DNA of 60,033 nucleotides from Scenedesmus sp. ARA3 (GCA_004335835.1 RWJK01001835.1:69166-129198), one strand, 5' to 3'; counted from the first letter of the stretch, positions 22,376 through 34,755 are shown. Numbers and translations are program-made. Notes: generated by a model from the sequence alone, not told the origin.

Positions 22376-24581
22376 GCACATGCACCCGCAGCAATGCGGA
22401 AGCTTCGTAGCAGCCACGACCAAGGCCCAGCTGTGTGATGCTGTCATTGCAGCAGCAGACAGCAGGGTGCAGTTGCCTCCCCTCTTGCAGGGACCTAAAG
22501 TAGCCGCAAACACTCATTTTGCGTGCCGCGGTGAGATGCTGTCCTATGCAGGCACATGCAGCAGCATGAGCAGCAGGCGAACGGCGTAGCAGCAGCAGCA
22601 GCGGGTTGAGGCTGGGGCAGCTGGTCAAGATAGGCCACCTGCAGCATCTCTGCAGCGCCCACCGTCCGCGCCAGTGGTGTGTGGGGTGCATGTCGCCTTG
22701 TGTATGGCTGTACTGATGACACATTTGCTGTGCTGTGACATGATGGGGTGTGAGGTCAGGCTGGAGCACAGCTGTGCAGATGCCAACAGCAGCCGGAAGC
22801 CCAGCCAAAGGCAGTGTTCATTAGCAAGCGCGTGATTTGCTGGCGTTGGGATGACGGCGGCAGTAGCAGCAGCATGCAGCTGTCGATAGCGGGGCCCTGA
22901 CAACTGCAGTCACTGTCAGAGTGATTTGCGGTCACCGCATGCCACCTGCAAGGGGGATTGTGGTTGCTGATTTCAGACTGTGTGTTTTTCATGTTGCATC
23001 GTCAGACAACGTTTGATTATTGAGCAACATTGAGCAGATTTGAGCAAAGCTTGGCTTGTGGGCCCTCATGTAACCACCCGTTTGCAAGTAGTGTCTGTCA
23101 AGCAAAGCTAGTGAGAGATCTATGCAGGAGGTGAGTTGCATGCATGTGCGGTCCGCTGTTTGTGCGAGCTGCAAGCGCAATGTTTGAAGGGAAACAGTTT
23201 AGAATGCCACCCGGCGTGCGGCAGGCACCTGTGCCCTGTACCCTGGTACTAAACCAGACCTGCATGCACGTTGCAACTCATAACATCAATCACAAGGGAC
23301 AGTGAAACTCTTGCATCTGCATCTAAAAGCAGGATGCACATGCTGCACTGCGCACTGCATCTCAACAAAAAAAAAAGCACAACAGGACTGCAGCAGCACA
23401 CGCACAGCGCACGTGCTGTGATAGGCAGCTCTGGATTCCAGAGCTGTGCTGAGCCCTAACATAGTACTGCTAGCTGGTAGCTGCGCACAGACTCAGCGCA
23501 CAGCCCGGCTGAGGCTCAGCAAATACAAGCGGTGCTCAGCAGCAGTAGCACACACCCAAACAGCAGCAGCGCACATGCTCCACCGGCAGCACTGCTGGCA
23601 GCTCTGCATGCCCATCCCACCGCTGCGCACTGCCAGCACCTGCATGCACAGCTCAGCAGCAGCCGCAAACACCCACACAGCAGCCTGAAGCATATCTGCG
23701 ATGATAACAAAGCATGTTCATGTGTGTACAGCTAGCTAGCTCCGAGCTGAACAGGCTGTTCGCAACAGACCGACACATTCACAAGATACTTGCATTGCAC
23801 AGCACACAGTCACCAGCACCATCACGGCAGTGCCAGCACCACTGCCCTCTGCACAGCCAGTGGCACATGTCACGCAGAATGCCGCCAACTGCCAGATCTG
23901 AGACCACAGGCGGCCTGCAGCACAGCACACTGCACAGCCAGTGGCCTATGTCATTTAGAAGGCCACACATGTACGACCAAGTCAGAAGACACCTCTCGTG
24001 GACCATGATTAAAAATGGCACATGGAGACATGCATCAGCAGCACAGTACAGAAAAGCAACCAAGGGCAAACATACTGCAGTGAGACGCGACAGGCACCAA
24101 GTACCACTAAAGGAACTGTACAGGAACCAAGCTGATCAAAGCAGCATCGCAACGGCGGTGCCGCATGCATCGACAGAGCGCCGACAAGGATAGAACGTAT
24201 GGGCGCCCAGCGCTGCGATCGTGCAGTCTCTAGCACTTTCAAGTTCTCAGGGAACAATGCACAGTGATCTACGTACGCATCGTGTACTGCACGCTGGTGT
24301 GCCAGATGCCCAGAAGGACAAAACCACAAAGATGCCGAAGCGCACAAAACAGCCGTCAGCTGTCATGTATGCATAGAGCAACCCAAGAGTGCAAATGTCG
24401 GACTCACTAGATGCAGAAACTCGCCCGCACAGCTGGCAGCAGCATTCAAGCCAAAACTACAAGGATGCCCTGCCAGGCAACTATACAACGCTGCACATAC
24501 GTGCCGCCGCGAACTCAGAGCAACTGCACGCATGCGCAGCACAACTGGGCACCAATTGCTACCACAGGCTGGTTGCTGATG

Positions 24582-24750
24582 GCTACAACAGACTGTGCAC
24601 TGACAGGTACAGCACAATGCATTGTGCACTGATCGCTACGACAGACTGTGCACTGATCGCTACAACAGACTGTGCACTGATCGCCACAACAGACTGTGCA
24701 CTGATCTTTGCAGCACAATGTGCACTGATCGCTACAACAGACTGTGCAGT
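24582..24750. repeat. 24-bp tandem repeat
   Basis: About six imperfect units of CTACAACAGACTGTGCACTGATCG, with variants GCTACGACAG, GCCACAACAG and a unit interrupted by TTTGCAGCACAATG. Since 24 is a multiple of three, open frames result (an eight-residue repeat), which explains the apparent ORFs here; there is no other coding support. Confidence 0.85.
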
Positions 24751-25049
24751 GGTGCTCCAAGCTTCACATCAAGCAGCCATCAAATAAAAACTGCCACATC
24801 ATAATGGCGGTCTGCAACATGCTGCCAACGCGCACCCCCTTTTGCTGTATGCAGCAAAATACTTACCACAGGAATTTATACACCAGCAAACTTTGATGAA
24901 ACTGCGATGACTCCACGAAAGCATATCACGAGCTGGATGCAAGCCTGACCCCTGCTGCACAAAAAAACTGGCCGGCATGGCTGCAGCACAGCTGTCAAGT
25001 GCATGTTGTCAGGTGCAGCACTAACACTTCACGCACCTCACACACAGTC

Positions 25050-25690
25050 TTACTGTCAGAAGCCGTTGCTGTTCTCACCGCTGAGTGGTCGCACAGCAGT
25101 GCCAGCGCAGTCACAAAGGCAGCATCCACGCCAGGCCCAAGCGACCATGCCTGAAACCCAGACCCTGAGGCTGTCTATGTAACCGCCGGTTGTTGCAGCA
25201 GGCTGTCAGCCAGAAGGCAGCTCTGATACACATCACAGCAGTCTGAGAAAGGGCAGCGCTGCTCTTGCTGTAGGACAGGATCCACAAAATGGCCAGCGTG
25301 CTGTCAGAACAAGTTGCTGCTTTCACTGCTGAACTGGTCGCACAGCAGCGCCAGTGCAGTCACAAAGGCAGCATCCACGCCAGGCTCGATGGTCAGGTAG
25401 TACTTCTGCGCGTGACTCAGCATGCTCCTGCAGCCCAGCAGCAGGGGCAGCAGCATCGTTGACAGTCTAAATAGTCTCGACAGCGATGACAGCCACCGCC
25501 ATTGAGGCAGCATCGACAGCAGCAGCTAAGAGGCTCTTGTGAAGCACCTGTCACTTGAACAGAAACATGGCCAATCAACAGCAGCAGCAGTTTCCTCTGG
25601 TCACATAAGAAACGTGACTTCACAGTCAGCATTGCGCTTGCTCACATGAGCAATGCGTTGGCTGTTGCCAGCTGGCTGTCCCGGCCCGGG
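25050..25690 (-). repeat. Echoes of the last two LOR exons
   Basis: About 25045-25130 (+ coordinates) copies 25300-25395 of the terminal exon, including the stop region (GTCACAAAGGCAGCATCCACGCC is shared), and lies downstream of the true stop. About 25642-25690 copies the donor end of exon 4 at 25763 (GCTCACATGAG, then GTTGCCAGCTGGCTGTCCCG for GTCGCCAGCTGGCTGTCCCG). Confidence 0.75.
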
Positions 25691-28600
25691 TTTATCACGA
25701 CAACATACAGACGGCTCCTCAGCAGCAGCAGCAGCACCAGCAGCAGCAACAGCAGCTAGGATCGCTCACATGAGGAAAGCATTTGCTGTCGCCAGCTGGC
25801 TGTCCCGCGCTACGCTCGCAATGGGCAGTTCCCCGCCACCAGGCAGGCACCTAAAGATGGTGAAGCACTTGCAGCGCAAGTTGCCCTGCGGCAACAGCAG
25901 CAGCAGCAGCATAGGCAGCAGCAGCATCATAAGGTTCATGTCCAGCAACGGCAGTGTGAGGAGGCGTTTGTACAACGCGTAAGGATGCAAATGCAGGGGG
26001 CCAGCCACAAACGCACAGCAGGCATGTCTGATCCACCGACTCTGCATCATACAACCACACCGAATTGAGCTAATTTTTGCTGTGCATGTAGTTGCAGGTG
26101 TATTCTTGTACCTTGACGACAACGTCTTATGCCTTGCTGCTTCTGATGAGAAACGCCCGCACACTCGGCCCCGCACCCGCCGCCTGCGCCTGCACTTTCG
26201 CCAGCCTGCCTCCCTCACTGACTGGCATGCTCAGCAGGCCGATGCCATGAGGGCTGATGAGCTTGCGCTCCATGTCAAAGCCCTACACCCGCTGTTATAG
26301 ACAGCTGAAGCGCAGCCAAACGGCAACCAAAGCCATGCAGACAGGTGTTTTTTACACGGACACGTACCTTGATCACAAAGTCCGGCGCCTTGCTGGTCCT
26401 GCTCAGAAAGACTTGCACGCCCGGCCCCTCGCCACCCGCCTGTGGCTGCACTTTCGCCAGCCGCCCTCCCTCACTGACTGGCTGACTCAGCAGCCAGCTC
26501 CCGTGAGGGCTGATCAGCTTGCGCTCTATCCTGAGGACTGGCATGTTGCTGGCTGCATTAAGCAGCAGTAGCTTTGTAGGAGTTGAGAAGGGAGGCGGCG
26601 CGAGTGCAAAGTGGGGCCGGCTGTATGCGTCCACGATGGTGGCGCTGTGCTGATCAGCAAGCCCAGAGTGCTCCTGCAAGGCGGGAAGTGTTAGACCACT
26701 GTTGGCAAATACATTCAGTCGGCAGCTGTAGGCGTGCCACGATGGTGCAGTGCACGATGGTGACGCTGTGCTGGGCAGCAAGCCCGGCCTGTTCCTGCAA
26801 GGCAGCGGAAGAGCACCATCTTCCCTAATATACTAGGCGTAGCACGTGCAGGTGGCTGCTGTAGGCGTCCACGATGGTTGCGCTGTGCTGATCTGCAAGC
26901 CCGGCCTGTTCCTGCAAGGCGGCAAACAGACAGGAAGGCAGCTTGAAGCGATGTGCACTGGCAGGCTGCTGGCTGCGTTGAGCAGCAGGAGCTTGGTAGG
27001 TGTGGAGTAGGGAGGGGGTGTGAGTGCAAAGTGGGGCCGGCTGTAGGCGTCTACGATGGTGGCGCTGTGCTGATCAGCAAGCCCGGCGTGCTCCTGCGGG
27101 GTGACAATGAGCACACAAAACCGTGGGTTACTGGGCGAAACACAAACAGGTTGCAGTGTCCAGGATGATGGTGCTGTGCTGCTCAGCAAGCTCAGCGTGC
27201 TCCTGCAGGGTGTTAGGAGACCCAAAATCTTTGATCCAATGGGTGACACAGGAGCAGACAGCAGCTGCAGGTGACGCTGTGCTGACTGGCTAGCCTGGTG
27301 TGCTGTTGCACCAACTTAGCAAACTTGTTGACAATTGTAGGGTTGGTCCGCTGGGGCAGGACTGCAGCCTGCTCCGTGAGATTTTTTACCAGATAATCAA
27401 TTATCCGGTGGGATAAACGCAGCCTGGCGTCTGTAGGGAACAATTGTTGGTTTGGTCCGCTGGCGCAGGACTACAGCCTGCCTGCAGCCCGCCCGCATGT
27501 GACCGTCATGCTGCAACACACTGCATACACAGGACACATCAGGGCTGCAGCACGCTATGCAGCCAGCCACCTGCATCACCAGGGTGATCCTCTGGGGCAG
27601 GAATGCAGCCTGCCTGTAGCTTCATGCAATACGCAGATCATGCAGCAACTATCGCTGCTGCTATGTGCAGTGCAGCCAGTCACCTGCATCACCGGCATCG
27701 CTCTTTGGGGCAGGACGACAGCCTGCCTGCAGAACTCATCCGACAACACTCAGGGCTACTTCCAAGGTGCATCTATCATTGCTGCTGTGTGCTATGGAGC
27801 CAGTCACCTGCATCACTAGGGTGGTCCTCTGGGGCAGGCAGAAGTGCGCGCCCACCACTGCAAGGGGCAGGAAGAAATCACACACAGCAGCATCAGCATC
27901 AGCATCAGCAGCATCAGCAGCAGCGGCAGCAGCACAGCAGAAAGCAAGCGTCGCCTCCCTTACTCTATGAGGGTTTGCTGGCACCAATGCACAAGTGATG
28001 GGGTTGCAGTGTTTGGTCGAATGGTGAGGTCTGTGGTCAGCAGTTGCGGCAGCTGCCGCTGTGCTGCTGCTGTATGTCAATTGCAGCTTGCTGCAGTATG
28101 CTGTGCTGCAGTTGCTGCAGTGCTGGATGCTCGGGCTGCATCAGCTGATGCAGTATTCCATGTGACATTCTTGTGCTGTTCCACTTGCCCGAAGGGTTAT
28201 GGCTGTGTCCAGCTGATACTTTGTCTTTCTAGATTTTGTGTGTATTGCTGATTCGTCTGCTGCAACATCGCACATGCACACAAAGCCACCTAGGCGGCGC
28301 CCCACACTGCTCACTCACCTACCACCGGGTTGCAGCTTCCAATTGGGGCACTGAGCCAGGCCTGCTGATTGACCAAGGCAACTGCCTGCTGCTGTGCCAT
28401 GTACTGCTGCTGCTGCTGCTGACTGTGGTTGTGGTGGTGCTGCTGGTTGTGGCCTGCAGCAATGACCTGGCTAGCCTGGTAGCCTGCAGTCGCAGCAGTT
28501 GCAAATCCAGTTGCAGCTGGCTGTGAGACCTGACCGCCGAGAGGCAGCTGCACAGCCGTGCCCAACACTGCCTTCTGCTGCTGCTTGAAACAGTTTGAAG

Positions 28601-28736
28601 TCAGAGACGCAGGCACGAAACCCCAGCCCTGCACTCCTGCAGCTGCAGGGGAGGGCGTAAATCCCAGTGGTTTGAGCTGAGGGTACGCCGAGGAGGATGT
28701 CGAGCGCGAGTCGCCCATGTTGCTGGTTAAAGGCAC
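25304..28736 (-). CDS. LURP-one-related (LOR) protein
   Basis: Tubby-like/LOR-fold protein, related to plant LURP1 and the phospholipid-scramblase fold; plant members are linked to defence but the biochemical role is unknown. Exons on the - strand are 28736-28319, 27857-27808, 26673-26368, 25885-25770 and 25427-25304, all phases agreeing, 337 aa. An N-terminal Gln/Ala/Ser-rich extension (about 1-135, including HHHNHSQQQQQQ) precedes the LOR domain. LOR landmarks in order: NPVVVVGAHFCLPQRTTLVM, ATIVDAYSRPHF, KLLLLNAASNMPVLRIERKL, VQVFLSRTSKAPDFVIKG, then YYLTIEPGVDAAFVTALALL near the C-terminus, matching the family's FCxP entry, central RxKLxS and terminal PGVDxAFVxAL motifs. The first Met at 28736 is used; a second is at 28718. 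Several partial copies of exons 2 and 3 lie in the introns and I excluded them because they do not continue into complete exons. Confidence 0.85.
26085..27210 (-). repeat. Echoes of LOR exon 3 on both sides
   Basis: The true exon is 26368-26673. About 26113-26290 copies some 180 bp of its donor half (CACTTTCGCCAGCCTGCCTC for CACTTTCGCCAGCCGCCCTC). The acceptor half (on + strand GGTGGCGCTGTGCTGATCAG, then CAAGCCC and GAGTGCTCCTGCA) recurs at about 26755-26797, 26865-26920, 26985-27095 and 27160-27210. The 26985-27095 copy extends into GTGGGGCCGGCTGTAGGCGT and beyond. Confidence 0.8.
27330..27735 (-). repeat. Echoes of LOR exon 2
   Basis: The true exon 2 is 27808-27857 (+ strand CACCTGCATCACTAGGGTGG then TCCTCTGGGGCAGG). 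Copies: about 27565-27605 (CACCTGCATCACCAGGGTGA, TCCTCTGGGGCAGG) and about 27679-27720 (CACCTGCATCACCGGCATCG, CTCTTTGGGGCAGG). Two more decayed pieces (GGTCCGCTGG(G/C)GCAGGACT) are at about 27344 and 27454. Confidence 0.75.
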
Positions 28737-29764
28737 GTTTGTAGCGTGCTATAATGCCAATCGTTGCGTGTACCGGATCGGTGCATCGCTCGTTGTTTCC
28801 ATCGCCCAAAGCCTCTTGCGGAACAGGAGATATCTTCAACAGTGAGGTCCTGAAAAAGTCATTCTTATGCAAAGCAAATTATTTATACTCAGGTGATCGG
28901 ATCGGTCATGCCAGCAGCTCGCAGAGGCGGGCTAGGAGGTTGTCATGTGGAAGGCCAAAGCTGAAGGTCATGCGCAGGACGGTGTAAGGTCAGTATATAG
29001 ACGGGGCGAGGGCCGTGAGGAGTTAAACTGAAACATCGCACTAGCTGGGTGATGTGAGAATGACATGATCGCTTCCAGGTTGCCGCCAGCAATCACGAAC
29101 GACCCTACCACGGAAAGCCAGTGCTGGAGCTCCAGCAGGAGCACGCGAGTACTCCACTAGTGAAGGTACGTTCAAAACAACCTATGCTATTGCTTGATCC
29201 AAACGCAAGCGCGTTGAAAGAGGAGGTCCGGCAAGTACCTTCAGATGCAGCAAATGCTGATGAGAACTGCTGCACCTTGAGCTCAAGTTACGTACCTCCA
29301 AACTGTGGCTGTCCTGCACCAACTGCCATTGCAAGCAAAACGGCTGAGAGTTGTTGCTGTGGTACTCCCTGAACGTGGGCTGATACACCTCAACATCGTC
29401 TCAAAGCTCAGCAACCCGGTTGAACCCAGCTTGAAGCTTGCTGTTGCTGAACTCTTGAAAAGCTGCCGTGCGCACTTGACCACGCGTCAAGTAGGAGGGC
29501 CAACGCAGGCTGCAGCACAGCGCAACCGCCTGCTGTGCAGTGCACAACATACCTCAAAAGTGACCGCGCTACCCTCTGCTACTGCTGTACACATGTACAT
29601 GTGTGTTCAAAGCCATACCATCAATCAAGCTGTGGCATTGCACACCATCTCAGAGCAGCGCTGCCGCCAAACGTTGACCTCTTCAGTCCGCTTCATTCAT
29701 TACATTACATTACATGCTCCACTCAACGAGGAGTGGGAACCCCAGTCAGGAGCCAACGAGAGGC
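28737..29764. other. Promoter of the LOR gene and 3' UTR of the glycosyltransferase gene
   Basis: Both flanking genes are on the - strand. I see no coding region. The glycosyltransferase's candidate polyadenylation motif is at 29700-29714. Small + strand open frames here lack coding character. Confidence 0.4.
29700..29714 (-). terminator. Triple TGTAA, candidate polyadenylation signal
   Basis: Read on the - strand this is three consecutive TGTAA pentamers, (TTACA)3 on the + strand, 51 nt past the glycosyltransferase stop. TGTAA is the standard green-algal polyadenylation element. The distance is short for these genomes, so one of the later signals may be used instead. Confidence 0.5.
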
Positions 29765-32155
29765 TCATTCAATGCGCCGCCGCGTGGCTTGCGGCCTCAA
29801 GCCTACCCGCTGCCTGATCACATCCATTGCTGCATCAGCCATCGTTCCATTCTCATCCTCAGGCGCAATCCAATGCCGCAGCTTGAACATGCCCTGCCGC
29901 ACAACCGCCTGCCGCGGCGGCACGTGAATGCTGATCGCGTCAGGGTTCAGCAGCGCTGCCGAAACGCTAAACATCGAGTTGCTCATCACCAAAATATCTG
30001 CGGTCGCCATCATCTGCCAGGTCCACAGGAGATCTTTTCCGGGCAGCATGACTGCATTGGGGATGCCGCGCTTCAGGGTGTGAAGTTCCTCCACCATCTC
30101 GGGGGTCCTGGGAGTTTCAGTGTGAACTTCCACCGTGTACTGGCAGCCAGCAGCCTCCAGCACCTGGGAGCAAGGACAGCATACATTTCATGGACAGATT
30201 TTGCCAGCAGTAATGGCAGCAATCAACGGATGGCGGGTTTCACTTGATGTGTTGCAATCCTACAACAAGGGGAACAAGATCTTGCCGGCTGCTCATTGCA
30301 ACAACTGTGGTACTTGCAGCCAGCAACCTTCAGCACTGAGGCAAAGCATGGAATCAGGCACGGCACATTCCATTGTCAGGCACGGCAGATCCAGTGTCAG
30401 CGCTGGTCAGCAGCATACACATCAAGGCAAGCGTGATGTACTACTGTTGCTGCTGCTGCTCCCACCTGTATCGCAGCAAAGCTGCTGTTACATCAGCCAT
30501 TGTTTTGAACGTACCTCAGTGACGGTCCGTGCGAGGTTTATATAGTATTGTGTGGACAGGATGCGCTCGCTCCAGCCGTCAGTGACGACATCGCCTCGCC
30601 TGATGTGGATGGCGAAGCGCAGCGCATCCAGCATCCACGGCTTGTTGTGCACGCCTGCACTGCTGCTGCTGCTGCTGCCGCTGCTGCTGCTGCGGCAGGT
30701 CAGTGGTGGCTGCAAGCATGAGACCAGTGCAGGTGCATTACAGGCAGCAGGGGTGGCAGGCAGATGGGCATGTCGTCCGCTCTGACCGCCTGGCACGTTG
30801 CTAATGAGCAACTGCAGAACCTTGAAATTCTAATGGATTTGAACTCCGGAGACCGGATCCAGTCTCAGCTGCTGCAGCAAATAGAGCACTGCCACCAAGC
30901 ACATGAACGATCTCGAAAACTACGATTCAACCCCGCTCCATAACCCCAAGTCTCACCAGTGGCTCGCTGGGCCGCAGCTGTGGCAGTGCATAGAACAGGT
31001 CAGGGTAGGTGGTGGTCAGGCTGTTCACACCTTGAGCCAGTTACTGCAAACCCTAAACCCTTAAACCTTAGCCAAGAGCCCTGCTCTCACCAGTGGCTCG
31101 CTCGGTCGCAGCTGTGGCAGCGCGTAAAACAGGTCCGGGTAGGTTGTGGTGAGGCTGTTGACGTGCTCCGCCAGGAACAGCGTGGGCTGCTGCTGCTGCA
31201 CTGCCTCGCCCAGCTCACCCAGAAACTTCTCCCACTTGAAAGACTCTACACATGTGAAGCAGCAGGACAGTGGGATGGACGGCAACATGGGCGGTGAATG
31301 TGTTTGTTGTTGAGTGTTGGTGGTGACAACAGCAGTGGCAAAAACACGACAGTGGCAGCACTGCAGGTTACACAAAAGGTGAGTTTCAGGATGTCGGCCT
31401 GCATTGCCCAGCTCGCCCAAATTCTTCTCCCAATTGAATGACTCTGTAGTTGCAGTTAAAGTAGGAAAACCTTGGTCAGCGGTCATCAAGGAATGCAGCG
31501 AGCTTGGAACTTTGAGCCCTGCTGCACTTGATCACCTGCTCGCACCAGCTGCTGCTCCCTGCCTGTCACAGCCGCCTCCTCACTTGCGGAGTGCAGCTCA
31601 TTCAACTGCCCACACCAGGTGCCGCAAACACTCTGCTGCACTCTCTCACCTGCACGCACCAGCTGCTGCTCCCAGCCCTCCACTGCTTCCTCCTCAACTG
31701 TGGAGGGCAACTCAATCATCTGCCGGGCCCGGGACAGCAGCCGTGCATCATCGCTGTCACCGCTGAAGTCACAAGAGGATGACCTGCAGCAGCAGCAGCA
31801 GCCGTGTACCCAGGACCCATTTGCAGCTGTTGTAACGGGCGTGATAACTGCCAGCTGGCTGTGAATCGCCTGCTGTCTTTGAGATGCTGCATCAAAGATT
31901 TTAGGTCGTTGCATGGTTGCAGCTCTTTGGTGAACCTCCTGCTGCTGCTTGCTCAGCTGCTATACTCTGTGCCACCAGCAGCAGCTGCAGTAGCACGCCT
32001 GCGCAAGTCGCCGCCACAACTGCTGCTGCTGCTGGTGCTTCAGCCACAACTGCGGGAGCGTACAATCAATTTGCAGCTGCCTACCTGTAATGAATGTGGC
32101 CCCCGATGTGTCCCACACAACCCAGCACCCTACAGCTGACGCATATTGTTGCTGG

Positions 32156-32203
<48 letters not shown>

Positions 32204-32659
32204 TGTTGCTGCGATTGTTGCTGCTTACTGACCATGGCTGTGAAATATGCTGCTGCTGCTGCTGCTGCTGCCGCTGGATCTGCTGGCACTGCCACAGCTA
32301 CTACCGAATATGCAAGAATGCACAATGATGCATTGAATGTCATCATCAGCTGTTACTCGACAGCTGAAACCCACCTGTAGTGCACGTGGCCTCCAATGTG
32401 TCCCACACAGCCCAGCGGCCGAAACAAGTGTCCCATGCCTGTTATGTTCGCCAGCGCATACACTGCAATCATGCGCACTACTTGGCTCCCAATTCCATCC
32501 TTCACCCTGTGTCCATATGTTACTGCTATGTTATCTAACACCCAAGGGTCGTCAAAGTAGGGGCTGGATGGCCAGTTGTATTTTGAGCGAAGATCTGCAT
32601 TGCCCCAGGTGCGACTTTCCAGGCGCTGCTGTGCTGAGAGGGAAAGCACATGGCGCGCA

Positions 32660-32691
<32 letters not shown>

Positions 32692-33160
32692 CCTGCCTGT
32701 CCAGAAGCCTCGCAGCTGCCGGGCACTACTACTGTTCCTGCTGCTGCTGCTGCTGCCGTCTGATGCGATTGCTGTCTGCAATAATAGGCAGCGTAGCAGG
32801 TGACACTGTTGAGCAGCAGATTGAAAATGCCATCACAGCAGGACCTGTTGCAAGCATGGCAGCATGTTTGCGTCTGGGCATCCCTGGCCGGAGTGCTCAC
32901 TGCTCTTGCAACGCAACAGCTTAAGTTTTAAACTGACAGGCAAGGTGTGTTGCATGTTGACAATCTACTTGGATGCAGATGCAGACACAGTGCTTGTGTG
33001 GAAGCAGCTGTCTGCCCACCAGCACGAGCCCCACCTTCCATGCTGCTGCTGTGTGTGCCGCTGTTGCTGCTAGCAGCAGCAGCAACAGTGCTGGCAGGCC
33101 GCTTCTAGCTGGAAGCCTGGGAATCAGCGACATGCTGCTCCAGGGAATGGTCAGCAGCAT
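29765..33160 (-). CDS. Fucosyltransferase-like glycosyltransferase, type II membrane protein
   Basis: Exons on the - strand are about 33160-33020, 32775-32375, 31783-31650, 31245-31091, 30709-30515 and 30163-29765; phases agree and give about 474 aa. The first exon encodes a hydrophobic stretch (LPALLLLLLAATAAHTAAAW, about residues 22-41), a signal anchor that would place the enzyme in the Golgi lumen; its donor is the least certain border (33020 or slightly upstream). A Ser-rich stem follows. The catalytic part has DGIGSQVVRMIAVYALA (about 140-156), HIRRGDV (about 311-317) and ATADILVMSNSMFSVSAALL near the C-terminus, which correspond to the GxGxQ, HxRRxD and SNSxFSxxAA motifs of GT11-type alpha-1,2-fucosyltransferases and related GDP-fucose enzymes. 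Donor and acceptor are not proven by sequence alone. Between the motifs are WEKFLGELGEA and YPDLFYALPQLRPSEPL helices. The gene is divergent from VIP1. Confidence 0.72.
30955..32145 (-). repeat. Exon echoes in the glycosyltransferase introns
   Basis: About 30957-31032 copies the donor end of exon 4 at 31090 (ACCAGTGGCTCGCTGGGCCG, CAGCTGTGGCAG). About 31405-31452 copies its acceptor end (CCCAGCTCGCCCAAATTCTT, CTCCCA, TTGAATGACTCT). About 31535-31620 copies exon 3 (GCACCAGCTGCTGCTCCC, then CAGCCGCCTCCTCACTTGCG). About 32085-32145 copies the donor end of exon 2 at 32374 (GATGTGTCCCACACAACCCA for AATGTGTCCCACACAGCCCA). Confidence 0.75.
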
Positions 33161-34755
33161 GCACCGGAGCCCCGTCGCTCGAAATACAGCAGGGCAGTAC
33201 TACAGCAGCTATGCCATCCCGGTTGCTGGAGCACACGCAAATTACTGTGCTTTACTTTACAGTGCTTGTAACGGTTCTTAACAACGATTGCGATGGCGAC
33301 TGCGAGGCCCTTGCTGCATGAGCTCACACCCGCGCGTGCGCGCGCTTTGCTGCTAACCGAAGGGGAACAACTAGGGAAACTTTCAAAACCACCGTCAGAT
33401 TCGTAGTATATTCGATTGTTAAAGTAGTAGAACTATGTATTTGAGCAGCTGCAGTTGTGTTACCGTTCCCTCAGGGATGAAGCGACAGTACCCAGGGTCC
33501 CCTGAAAGGTCGTCATGTGTACACTGCACGATCTAAGTGCGACTGCTGCTACGCTGAAAGTACTTAATTAAGCCCAGTGTCCGATAAGAACATGGTGCGG
33601 ATGTGTTGCTGCGTATGCACTGCTGCTGTTCTGCTGCTGGTTGTCCTGCCGCACCCAGTTCTGCTTCCTGCAGAGAAGCAGACCTGCTGTGCAGCTGCAG
33701 CAGATAAACTGGTCCTACAAGTTCGTTACACTATTTTCTGAAATTCTGAATACTGTTTGTTCAAGTTTCATGAGATATTGACTCGGCAAAGCGGGGCTCA
33801 GCAACCCCATCACTCACAACAAGCTGGCTGTGCCAGGTCAGTGACCGTCACCATGGGAGGTAGTGCCAAACAGTACCAGGTGCTGCTGCCCGGGGTGGTG
33901 ACAAAAACGGGGTACATTTGCAGAACATGTACTAATACCATGCAAAGTTGTAAGCGTGCATTTGGTTGTCAACGGCAGAACCTCGCGTTGATTCCCTGTC
34001 ACCTGGGTTTGGTGCGTATCTCCTGAGCCGGACAAAACTGTGCAGCACGCAACCTAGCATAGCCAATGAAAGGCTGCAAGACTGAGTGAATTGACAGGTT
34101 CGGGTTAAGGGTGCAGGCTGTCTCACGCATCGCGAACTGCTTGATCATTGTACTCGTGTTTACTCTGCTGTCATCAGAACGTAGTAGTACTTTAGATTTG
34201 CAGGGTTTCGATCCAGTTTCTGGGTCATGCACTTGCTGTGTCTGCTGAAGTGACCTGCTGCTGTGTTGGGTGAGTGGGTGCTGTAGCCAAAACTCAACAT
34301 CCAGGAAGCTCGTGTGCACTCTATCAAGCCTAAAACGCATTCATTACGAGACATCAGCTCTCATGTACGTCTGCAGGTGCCTGACTGACACGATCCTGCC
34401 CAGGCTGTGTCCTGCAGATATTCCTGCTGTGTTTGCGAAGTTGCCCCATGCGTAATCTTCTCAAACTCAAGTAGCCAAGCGGTTCAAACCCTATTTTCTC
34501 ATGGCTGCCTCGTGCTGTACGCAGCACTGCAGGAATCAGGCCCTGAACAACCGCGCTGAGACTGCAGCACTGCAGCCCAAAACTCTGCAGCTGCTGCCAG
34601 TCAGCACGCTCCTTACTACAGTTTTCCTGCAAGCATCAGCAGCAAAAGCAGCAGCATACTGAGGACATCAAAGCATCAGGTGCAGCCACAACAGCAGGCC
34701 CTGCCAGCCTGCAAAAACCACAGCAGCAGCTGGTGCCATCATCAGCTCCTGCATA
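33161..34755. other. Divergent promoter region between the glycosyltransferase and VIP1
   Basis: 1.6 kb between two start codons pointing away from each other; it should hold both promoters and 5' UTRs. Small open frames on both strands lack coding character. A GTGACCGTCACC palindrome is at about 33841 and an alternating GCGCGTGCGCGCGC tract at about 33332. No TATA box was identified with confidence. Confidence 0.4.

Larger units (their letters stand above)
21544..25303. other. Gene-poor region between CSN7 and the LOR gene
   Basis: Convergent 3' flanks. Beyond CSN7 echoes (to about 21846) and LOR echoes (from about 25050) I see two minisatellites (listed separately) and CAG-rich tracts. A + strand open stretch at about 22200-22589 continues out of the minisatellite into a less repetitive segment (AQLCDAVIAAADSRVQLPPL), but it has no start or partner exon and no recognised family. 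TGTAA is at 23069-23073. Short dispersed duplications such as CACAGCCAGTGGC (about 23859 and 23934) occur. Confidence 0.4.

Noticed and set aside
22092..22808. 238-aa minus-strand open frame through the 51-bp minisatellite
   Set aside because: Length is produced by the in-frame repeat; the remainder is Cys/His/Leu-rich out-of-frame-looking sequence with no family match.
31045..31072. CCCTAAACCCTTAAACCTTA, telomere-like sequence
   Set aside because: Only two or three imperfect units inside an intron; too short for an interstitial telomere.
33330..33346. Z-DNA-like GCGCGTGCGCGCGC tract as a functional element
   Set aside because: Short and isolated; no support for function.
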